Source: Sulfurospirillum sp. UBA6810 (lineage in GTDB: Bacteria; Campylobacterota; Campylobacteria; Campylobacterales; Sulfurospirillaceae). Taken from it: a DNA stretch of 23,806 nucleotides. Numbering within the stretch: position 1 is the first letter of the stretch; every line of letters begins with the position of its first letter. Position numbers and translations under genes: made by a program. Shown here one piece after another: positions 6,542 to 13,323 of this stretch. The stretch spans positions 1-23,806 of the forward strand of contig DKEY01000150.1 in NCBI GenBank assembly GCA_002469305.1, in the 5' to 3' direction. Below the pieces are notes generated by a model. That model was not told where the DNA came from. It worked only from the letters and a program-made list of their open reading frames with translations, and made no database searches.

Positions 6542-7928
6542 TTTTATTTTTTTATGGCTTATTCTTTTTTACTCTAGGTGTCGTTATCTTCAGTTCTAGT
6601 CCAAAAGAGAGCAGGTTTTTCTTTGCAAAAAAGATTTGGCTTTTAGGGATGTTTGGTTTCACTCATGCCTTTGTTGAGTGGATATCTTTGTACTATCATC
6701 TTTATCCATCCACTAAGCTTCATCTTATACCTTATGAAATTTTTCTCTTACTTGCCTCTTTTATCTTTTTATTTGAATTTTCTCGCTTTATGCTTCGCAA
6801 TGTTTTCCAACCGCCCAATGTAAAAATGGGTTTTATATATGAGTTATTTGCTCCAGCTGTGATCTACCCTTTGTTTCTAAGTATCCTCATCATCATGGTT
6901 ATCATAGAACCTAAACTAAATGAAGCCATTGTCGCTATACGTTATACTTTTGGTTTTTGGGGAAGCTTGTTTTTAGGGATAGGGCTTTACATGTATGCAA
7001 AAACTCTTAAAAAACTCAACCATGCAAAAGATTTACGCTACTACTTTAAAACAGGAGGCATTGTTTTTGTTGCTTATGCTTTTTTTAGTGGTATTATCGT
7101 ACCTCCTGTGGAGCATTTCCCTTCAAATATCATCAATACCCACTCATTTTTAGAGTTTACTGGATTTCCTATCTACCTTTTTCGCTCCATCTGTGCTTGT
7201 GCCATAGCTATCATCTCTATTAAAGCACTCAAGATATTTGAATACGAAATGATGGAACAACTAGCTGAGTCTTCAAGACAGATACAAGAATTTAGCGCAA
7301 ATGCTTCACACCAGCTCAAAACTCCTCTTGCTTCCATCCAACTGCAGATAGATGTTACTCTTAAAAAAAGCGCAATATCAAAGAGTATGAAACTGTTTTG
7401 TGTACTATAAAAAAAGAGGTTGAAACCCTCCAAAAACTCGTCTTTACCCTTTTGATGCTTGCAAAAGTGCGTAACTATGATACAAAAACTGGTTTTGAAC
7501 CCTTGGAGATAGACTCTATCACTTTGGATATCTTAGGCGAATACATGCCTATCGCAAAATCAAAAAGTATAGACTTACATGTAGAAAATCTTGATGCAAC
7601 TGCTTTCTTTGGAGATAAAGAGTTGATACGAATACTTATAGCAAATCTTCTTGACAATGCTATAAAATATACTCCAAAAGGAAAACAAGTTACTCTCAAC
7701 CTTCAATCACAATGTCTCAGCATAAGTGATGAGGGGGAAGGAATACCAAAAGAAAAACACGAACTTATCTTCAATAAATTTTACCAATTTAACAAAACAA
7801 ATCATCATGGAACAAATAGCTTTGGACTTGGACTAGCACTTGCAAAAAAAATAGCAAATATCCACAATATCAAGATACTTTTACAAAATAACAAGGGAGT
7901 TGGTGCTACTTTTAGTGTATACTTTTAA
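6529..7928 (+). pseudogene. Seven-helix membrane histidine kinase with a frameshift in a poly-A run
   Basis: The N-terminal part (6529-7410 frame) has about seven membrane helices (residues 1-240), including THAFVEW, then the phosphoacceptor region SANASHQLKTPLASIQLQID (H261). After CTT AAA AAA the frame is lost in a run of seven A's (7363-7369). The next frame continues from 7371 as RNIKEYETVLCTIKKEVETL. It carries a full ATPase domain: N box (LIANLLDNAIKYTP), SDEGEGIP, the F box, and GLGLALAK. An eighth A would restore one protein of about 466 residues. As it stands, the H box and the ATPase are on separate frames and the kinase cannot work. It pairs with the regulator upstream, with which it overlaps. 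Sequencing error, phase variation and decay are all possible. Confidence 0.85.
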
Positions 7929-7957
7929 TTTTCAACACAATATAAAAGGGATATATA

Positions 7958-8971
7958 ATGAAAATTTCAAGTATCTTACTTCTCTTTTTTTTAGCTTCAT
8001 ACTCTTTTGGAGCAGAAGAGGCAAAAGAGGCGTATCAAAAAGCGCAAGAGTTTGAAAAAAGTGGCGACACACAAAATGCTCTTCTTTGGTATAAAACCTC
8101 CGCAGAGCTTGCACTCAAAGAAAGCACCCTTAGTGCAGATACTTTGCAAAAGGTACAAGAACCACTCATCCAAGTTGGAAAAAACAGTGTTGATGGCTAT
8201 GATAATAATATAACAAATAATTCCATCAAAAAGATAATCTTTGCAAACTTTGATGTGCAGCCTTATAAGTCAAACTACCTTCTCCCTGTTACATATGATT
8301 TTCATGCAAAAAATGATAGAAAAAAGAGTGAAACAAAGTTTCAACTCAGTTTTAAAAAACAGTTAGCTCAGGACTTTTTAGGAATGGGTGAAAAACTCTA
8401 CCTGGGCTATACACAAACTTCTTGGTGGCAAACTAGTGAAAACTCCGCTCCTTTTCGTGAGACAAACTATCAACCAGAATTTTTTATACAATTCCCTTAC
8501 CCTTATGAAAAAACTGCACTCAAAGCATACACTTTAGGGCTTGTGCATGAGTCGAACGGACGAAGTGGAGAAAACTCTCGCTCTTGGAACCGTATTTATC
8601 TTGAGGGGATTTTTCAGTATAAAGGTATTTTTATCATGCCACGTGCTTGGTATAGGATACCTGAGAGTGAAAAAAGATTTGTAAATGATACACAAGGAGA
8701 TGATAATCCAAATATCCATAACTATCTAGGATATGGTGATTTAAAAATCGCCTACCCTTATAAAGAAAATCTTTTTACACTCACACTAAGAAACAACTTT
8801 CGATTTGAGGGTGAAAACAGAGGTGCAGTTGAGTTTGGTTGGACATTTGCAATTCCTTGGATAAAGGATTTATATGGATATTTACAATATTTTCATGGAT
8901 ATGGAGAGAGTTTGATTGATTATGACAAGAGAATTGAAAAAGTTGGCTTAGGATTTGCGATAACTAGGTAA
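7958..8971 (+). CDS. pldA: Outer membrane phospholipase A (OMPLA)
   Basis: A 337-residue protein with a signal peptide (MKISSILLLFFLASYSFGA). The OMPLA catalytic block reads HESNGRSGENSRSWNR: H197 and S199 correspond to the E. coli catalytic His and Ser, and N211 is the third member. The remaining C-terminal region alternates aromatic beta-strands, as expected for a 12-strand barrel. The enzyme hydrolyses phospholipids in the outer leaflet and needs dimerisation and calcium. Residues about 20-65 (AKEAYQKAQEFEKSGD, then ALLWYKTSAELA) look like a helical TPR/Sel1-type unit before the barrel. The ribosome binding site is AAGGGATAT. A strong hairpin terminator follows. Confidence 0.93.
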   Translation: MKISSILLLFFLASYSFGAEEAKEAYQKAQEFEKSGDTQNALLWYKTSAELALKESTLSADTLQKVQEPLIQVGKNSVDGYDNNITNNSIKKIIFANFDVQPYKSNYLLPVTYDFHAKNDRKKSETKFQLSFKKQLAQDFLGMGEKLYLGYTQTSWWQTSENSAPFRETNYQPEFFIQFPYPYEKTALKAYTLGLVHESNGRSGENSRSWNRIYLEGIFQYKGIFIMPRAWYRIPESEKRFVNDTQGDDNPNIHNYLGYGDLKIAYPYKENLFTLTLRNNFRFEGENRGAVEFGWTFAIPWIKDLYGYLQYFHGYGESLIDYDKRIEKVGLGFAITR

Positions 8972-8974
8972 AAA

Positions 8975-9011
8975 AAAAGGGGGAAGCGAGATAAACTCAC
9001 TTCCCCCTTTT
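8975..9011. terminator. Bidirectional rho-independent terminator
   Basis: A 12-bp perfect stem (AAAAGGGGGAAG / CTTCCCCCTTTT), plus a further GAG/CTC pairing after one mismatch, closes on ATAAA. T-runs lie on both sides, so it can end both pldA (+) and the converging RRM gene (-). Confidence 0.9.
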
Positions 9012-9034
9012 ATATTTTTATGTATTAATTGGTA

Positions 9035-9307
9035 TTAATATCTAGGAGCACGTCTTGGACGTTCTTCTCTTGGTCTAGCTTCATTAACTCTTAATGTTCT
9101 GCCGTCAATTTCTTTCTCATTTAACGCTTCGATTGCTGCACTTGCTTCTGAATCATTTGGCATTTCTACAAAACCAAATCCTTTAGATCTTCCTGTTTCT
9201 CTATCACTTATAACTCTTGCACTTGCAACTTCACCAAACGTTGAAAACAACTCTACTAGTTTCTCATCATTTGTGCTGTAAGAAACATTTCCTACGTAAA
9301 TATTCAT
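9035..9307 (-). CDS. Single-RRM RNA-binding protein
   Basis: A 90-residue protein made of one RNA recognition motif. RNP2 is IYVGNV (residues 3-8) and RNP1 is KGFGFVEM (42-49), with a short basic and proline-rich tail (EARPREERPRRAPRY). Such small glycine-rich-protein-like RRMs occur in cyanobacteria and many Campylobacterota; they bind single-stranded RNA and are often cold- or stress-responsive. AAGGAG lies nine bases before the ATG. A TTCGAA-centred dyad lies about 45-60 bases upstream. It is convergent with pldA across the shared terminator. Confidence 0.92.
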   Translation of the reverse strand: MNIYVGNVSYSTNDEKLVELFSTFGEVASARVISDRETGRSKGFGFVEMPNDSEASAAIEALNEKEIDGRTLRVNEARPREERPRRAPRY

Positions 9308-9349
9308 CTACCCGACTCCTTGAAATTTAAAAACCTAAATGAAAATTAC

Positions 9350-9365
9350 AACACTTCGAAATGTT
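9350..9365. promoter_or_regulatory. TTCGAA-centred palindrome upstream of the RRM gene
   Basis: A 16-base near-perfect palindrome, AACACTTCGAAATGTT, with one mismatched pair lies in the upstream region of the RRM gene, close to a possible minus-strand promoter (TTGTCG ... TGTAAT). It could be an operator. The rest of the 193-base gap 9308-9500 holds only the next promoter. Confidence 0.25.
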
Positions 9366-9431
9366 TTAACGACAAAAAGGCATTTTTTGAATAAGTATTG
9401 TAGCATAATATTTGACATTTAGTTTCTTTTG

Positions 9432-9461
9432 TTGCTATTTTTTTAAATTAATTGCTAAAAT
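9432..9461 (+). promoter_or_regulatory. Putative sigma-70-type promoter for the AEC permease gene
   Basis: TTGCTA (9432-9437), an 18-base T-rich spacer and TAAAAT (9456-9461) precede the ATG at 9501 by about 40 bases. AAGAGA serves as ribosome binding site. Confidence 0.45.
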
Positions 9462-9500
9462 GCTCTCATTATTTACACAAACATTACAAAAAGAGACACC

Positions 9501-10424
9501 ATGCTTGAACTCGCAACTGCCCTAGGTCTTAAGATATTTCCTTTGTATATTACCATTGCACTAGGCTTTGTCATGGTCCAATACTTTGAAGCTAGACGTG
9601 AAAGTATGGCAAGTTTACTTATATATATACTGGGTCCTGTCGTAACATTTATGGCTTCTTATAGAGTGGAACTGAACCTTGGTGTTATTATTTTGCCTGT
9701 TGTTCTTTTTATCCTCAATAGTATTTTATCTCTTGGGGCATTAAAGGCTAGCTCCAATTTTTTTAGTGATAACACAAAAAATATCCTTGCATTTTCAGCA
9801 GGAACTGGCAATACAGGCTACTTTGGCATCCCTCTTGCTATCATGTTGCTTGAACCTAGTTTGGTAAATATCTATATTTTTACTGTTCTTGCCTCTCTTT
9901 TGTATGAAAATACCGTTGGTTTTTTTGTTGTTGCAAAAGGAAACTACAGCATAAAGCAAAGTTTACAAAAAGTAGCAAAACTCCCAGCACTCTACGCCAT
10001 CATCCTAGGACTTACATGTAATGTTTTAAAAGTTGAGATTTCAACTGATTTGGGTAACTATCTTGATACATTTAAAAATGCATACGCCATTTTGGGAATG
10101 ATGATGATAGGTATGGGGCTTAAGGGGCTAAAAAGTGTAGGCATTGATAAAATGTTTATCGCTTTTGCTTTTGGTATGAAATTTTTGATTTATCCTTTTG
10201 CTGTGCTTGTTATCATTTGGATTGATATGGCTTATTTTCATCTTTTTAATACTGGACTTTATCAAGTGATGTTTTTATTTGCCATTCCACCGATGGCAGG
10301 CAACACAGTAGCTGTTGCATCACTTTTAAATGTACATCCACAAAAGGCTTCACTTGCAGTTATCCTAAGTACTGCTGTTTCTATCTTTACCATCCCCGTG
10401 ATGATAGCTCTCTTTATGCCTTGA
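9501..10424 (+). CDS. AEC-family (auxin efflux carrier-like) permease
   Basis: A 307-residue integral membrane protein with about ten helices and an inverted-repeat layout. Two family motifs are visible: SAGTGNTGYFGIPLAIMLLE in the fourth helix region, and AIPPMAGNTVAVASLL near the C-terminus. Bacterial AEC proteins transport small organic acids such as malate or malonate; the substrate here is unknown. The gene stands alone with its own promoter and is followed by a 108-base gap with no clear terminator. One TACATGTA palindrome copy lies at 10012. Confidence 0.88.
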   Translation: MLELATALGLKIFPLYITIALGFVMVQYFEARRESMASLLIYILGPVVTFMASYRVELNLGVIILPVVLFILNSILSLGALKASSNFFSDNTKNILAFSAGTGNTGYFGIPLAIMLLEPSLVNIYIFTVLASLLYENTVGFFVVAKGNYSIKQSLQKVAKLPALYAIILGLTCNVLKVEISTDLGNYLDTFKNAYAILGMMMIGMGLKGLKSVGIDKMFIAFAFGMKFLIYPFAVLVIIWIDMAYFHLFNTGLYQVMFLFAIPPMAGNTVAVASLLNVHPQKASLAVILSTAVSIFTIPVMIALFMP

Positions 10425-10500
10425 CGAAAAATGTTTCTTATACAAATCACAAGCGAAAAATGTGACTCTTTATCTTTAAGATACTTTGGGTTATTGGGAG

Positions 10501-10506
10501 TATAAT
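10501..10506 (+). promoter_or_regulatory. Putative -10 box for the small DUF2892 gene
   Basis: A perfect TATAAT lies 27 bases before the GTG start at 10533, with AAGGAG at 10522-10527. No clear -35 is present. Confidence 0.4.
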
Positions 10507-10532
10507 TATCCTAATTTATTCAAGGAGTATGT

Positions 10533-10736
10533 GTGAACTTCAATAAAATTAGGTCTTTTTGTAGAAACTTTCGTATCGGACTTGGGGCGACTCTTGTGTT
10601 GCTCGGCATCATCTTTTTTGGAACAGTAGAGTATGCTAGTTGGTTTTTTTTAGGTATCATCCCGCTTATCGCTGGAGTACTTAACTTCTGTCCACTTTGT
10701 ATCCTCACTAAAAAGTGTGATTTGCCACAACACTAA
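10533..10736 (+). CDS. Small YgaP-like (DUF2892) inner membrane protein
   Basis: A 67-residue protein with two membrane helices. The pattern RIGLGATLVLLGIIFF, then WFFLGIIPLIAGVLNFCPLC and the CPLCIL ending, is typical of the DUF2892 domain found alone or fused to rhodanese in YgaP. The function is unknown. The two cysteines of the CPLC motif (and a third in KKCDL) sit just after the second helix. The start is GTG, chosen for its spacing of five bases from AAGGAG. It converges on the aminotransferase gene with only 26 bases between them, and that gap carries a full TTACATGTAA palindrome. Confidence 0.82.
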   Translation: MNFNKIRSFCRNFRIGLGATLVLLGIIFFGTVEYASWFFLGIIPLIAGVLNFCPLCILTKKCDLPQH

Positions 10737-10762
10737 GCTTTAAAAACTTTACATGTAAGCTT

Positions 10763-11872
10763 TTATAAAAGATATTTACGTAGTCTTTTTATGCCCTCAC
10801 TCATGTGAGAAATATCTCTTGTATAGGCAAAACGCAGATACTGCTCTGTCTTGTTTGAGCCAAAATCAACCCCAGGAGTTGCGGCTACATGTAAAGTTTC
10901 CAAAAGTTCTTTTGCAAAAGCAAAACTATCGTCTGTATATTTTGAAACATTTGCCCAAATATAAAAAGCTCCATCAGGATTTGCATCTATCTCAAATATT
11001 TGAGAAAGCTCATCAAAGAGATAGTCTCTTCTTCTTTTAAACTCCTCTTTCACCTCAGCCATATACGCATAATCAAATGCTTCTAAGGCACCATACTGAG
11101 AAAGTGTAGGTGCGGAGATAAAAAGATTTTGAGCAACTATCTCTGCTGTTCTTACCTTTTCCTTTGGCACGATTATCCAGCCTAAACGGTTTCCTGGCAT
11201 ACAGTAAAACTTTGAAAAGCCATTGATGACATATACATTATCGCTGTACTCTAATGCACTATTTGCTCTTTTTTCATAGCTCAAACCATGATATAACTCA
11301 TCTGAGATAAAAGATATACCCTTTTCATCGCAGTACTTTATAATCTCTTGCAGATTTTGTGCATCATAGATATTGCCCATTGGATTTGCAGGGGAACTTA
11401 TCTGCAAGGCATCTAGTTTATGCTTTTGTAAATCTTTTACATGTAACTCAAAGCTATCCTCTTTTCCTATGGGCATAAAGAGAGGATTTATATCCATAAG
11501 ATAGGCAAAGTTTTTATAACAAGGGTAAGAAGGATCTGAGAGTCCTAGATTTGAACTTGTTTTGAGCGTAAGTGCATATGCGATTAAAAATGCCCCACTC
11601 GTTCCAGGAGTGAGAAAAATCTGCTCAGGCTCTATCGTTACATTATATTCACGTTTATAATGCGCAGCTATCTTCACTCTCAGCTCATAAAGACCCAAAC
11701 TCTCGGTATAAGAAAATCTATCTTTTTCTATCGCCTCATGCAAAGCTTGTTTCACTTTTGGACTTGGAGAGAGGTCTGGTTGTCCTATCTCAAAGTGGAT
11801 ACAATCTTCAAACTTACCAGCATCTCTTACTATATCCATGACTATAAATGAACTCATCTTTGCACAACGCAT
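10763..11872 (-). CDS. PLP-dependent class I/II aminotransferase
   Basis: A 369-residue fold-type I aminotransferase. Visible marks are HFEIGQPDLSPSP near the N-terminus (substrate loop), YTESLGLYELR, SPANPMGN (cofactor-binding Asn region), SDELYHGL (Asp contacting the PLP ring), and NGFSKFYCMPGNRLGW, with K221 as the Schiff-base lysine. LRFAY near the C-terminus holds the carboxylate-binding arginine. It probably transfers an amino group from an amino acid to a 2-oxo acid in the cytoplasm; the exact substrate cannot be told. AAAGGG precedes the ATG by about seven bases. It is a single-gene unit, divergent from the cyclase gene. Two TACATGTA palindromes lie inside (10886, 11437). Confidence 0.9.
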   Translation of the reverse strand: MRCAKMSSFIVMDIVRDAGKFEDCIHFEIGQPDLSPSPKVKQALHEAIEKDRFSYTESLGLYELRVKIAAHYKREYNVTIEPEQIFLTPGTSGAFLIAYALTLKTSSNLGLSDPSYPCYKNFAYLMDINPLFMPIGKEDSFELHVKDLQKHKLDALQISSPANPMGNIYDAQNLQEIIKYCDEKGISFISDELYHGLSYEKRANSALEYSDNVYVINGFSKFYCMPGNRLGWIIVPKEKVRTAEIVAQNLFISAPTLSQYGALEAFDYAYMAEVKEEFKRRRDYLFDELSQIFEIDANPDGAFYIWANVSKYTDDSFAFAKELLETLHVAATPGVDFGSNKTEQYLRFAYTRDISHMSEGIKRLRKYLL

Positions 11873-11959
11873 AAAAAATCCCTTTGAAAAAATTGCGACA
11901 TTTTATCCTAATGTTAATTATATTTTGTGTAAAATAGACAATTATCGTAGGGAGGGCTT

Positions 11960-13318
11960 ATGGATTTAGAATTGCTAAAGGATCTTGTAAAAGAACACAA
12001 CGAGCATAATAATGCTGAAAAACTTGATTATATAAAAAACCTAGAGAGCATCAAACTAAACTTGCGAGCAAAACTCAAAGAGCAATCTTGTGAAAGTCTT
12101 GGACAGTGGTTTTTAGATGATAAAAAAGATAAGTTTTACACAACACCAAATGTATCTTATATATTTGAGCCAAAACTTATCCATACTTACAAACACTACC
12201 TCCATACATACGAAAAAAAACAACAAGAGAAGATAAAAGATAAATTTGATCTTCTTAGAAAAATAGACAAAGAGTGTATCAACATCCAAAGAGAAGTAGT
12301 TACCCCGCAAGCAAGCTACACTGTTTTAGAAAAAATCACCTATGTGAAAGAGTTTAAGCTTTTTGTTGGAGCAATTCAGGATTTGACACAAATCAATCTC
12401 ATCAAAAAGAACATACAAAACATAGACAAAGCACTCCATGCCCTCATGAATGTTTTTGATAAAAATGTTATCCTCATACAGTGTAGTTTAGATGGTAAAA
12501 TCAATTATGTAAGTTCTGCTTTTTGTGAAACATCCCAATATACTGACTCTATGATACTAGATAGAAATCTTTGTGAATTTCAAGATACAAAAAAATCAAA
12601 AAATATCTTAGATATCTTTACAAAGTCTATTGAGCAAAATAAAACCGCAGAGTGTGAGTTAAAGTTTCTTAAAAAAGACGGTAACTTTTTTTGGGTAAAA
12701 GCCTTTATATCTCCTATCCTCAACACGGATGCAAATGTCACTTTCACTCTTATCTGCCATGATATAACTAGCCATAAACTTTTGGAAAATATAACCTATC
12801 ACGATGCACTTACTGGTGTTTACAACAGAAGATACTATAGTGAAATGATACATAAAGAGATAAACAGATGCAAAAGAGACCACAAAAAGCTCTCCTTTGC
12901 GATGATAGATATAGATTATTTTAAACAATACAATGACATATATGGACATAGAGAAGGTGATGAAGTTTTAAAACAAGTAGCAAGCGCACTTGATAAAAAT
13001 CTCAAACGTGGAGGAGATCATCTTTTTAGAATGGGTGGGGAAGAGTTTTGTGCCGTTTTTACTGGAGATGAAGAGATGGCCTTTTCTCTTTGTGAGACAC
13101 TAAGAGAGGGTATCGAAAACTTACAAATTCCTCATGTTGGCAACCGTGTAAGCCGTTATGTTACTGTTTCTATTGGGCTTGTTGTGGCGGATTTACAATC
13201 AGATGTTATAGATGAGTTGGGTCTTTATACTACCTCTGATAACGCCCTTTATAGTGCAAAATCCCAAGGTAGAAATAGAGTTTTTGTACACACAAATAGC
13301 GATATAGAAATCTTTTAA
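11960..13318 (+). CDS. Diguanylate cyclase with putative CZB zinc-sensing N-terminus and PAS domain
   Basis: A 452-residue soluble protein. The GGDEF domain (about 283-447) looks active: AMIDIDYFKQYND, GGEEF (359-363) and an RxxD inhibitory site (R350-D353) five residues before it. A PAS domain fills about 167-275 (IQCSLDGKINYVSSAF to LICHDITSHK). The N-terminal 90 residues are helical and carry CESLGQW (C44) and HTYKH (H75, H79), with H13 and H16 upstream. That order (H, C-x3-G-x-W, HxxxH) recalls the CZB zinc-binding domain, as in E. coli DgcZ; this is inferred and divergent. It makes c-di-GMP from two GTP in response to ligand. AGGGAGG is the ribosome binding site, and the histidine kinase starts five bases after the stop. 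Confidence 0.87.
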   Translation: MDLELLKDLVKEHNEHNNAEKLDYIKNLESIKLNLRAKLKEQSCESLGQWFLDDKKDKFYTTPNVSYIFEPKLIHTYKHYLHTYEKKQQEKIKDKFDLLRKIDKECINIQREVVTPQASYTVLEKITYVKEFKLFVGAIQDLTQINLIKKNIQNIDKALHALMNVFDKNVILIQCSLDGKINYVSSAFCETSQYTDSMILDRNLCEFQDTKKSKNILDIFTKSIEQNKTAECELKFLKKDGNFFWVKAFISPILNTDANVTFTLICHDITSHKLLENITYHDALTGVYNRRYYSEMIHKEINRCKRDHKKLSFAMIDIDYFKQYNDIYGHREGDEVLKQVASALDKNLKRGGDHLFRMGGEEFCAVFTGDEEMAFSLCETLREGIENLQIPHVGNRVSRYVTVSIGLVVADLQSDVIDELGLYTTSDNALYSAKSQGRNRVFVHTNSDIEIF

Positions 13319-13323
13319 TACAC

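Noticed and set aside
10425..10463. CGAAAAATGT repeated at 10425-10434 and 10454-10463 after the AEC gene
   Set aside because: Short AT-rich repeat with no symmetry or promoter relation; chance is sufficient.
10735..10762. Two AAGCTT sites that could pair as a terminator between the DUF2892 and aminotransferase genes
   Set aside because: Only six base pairs with a 16-base loop and no extension; too weak to call.
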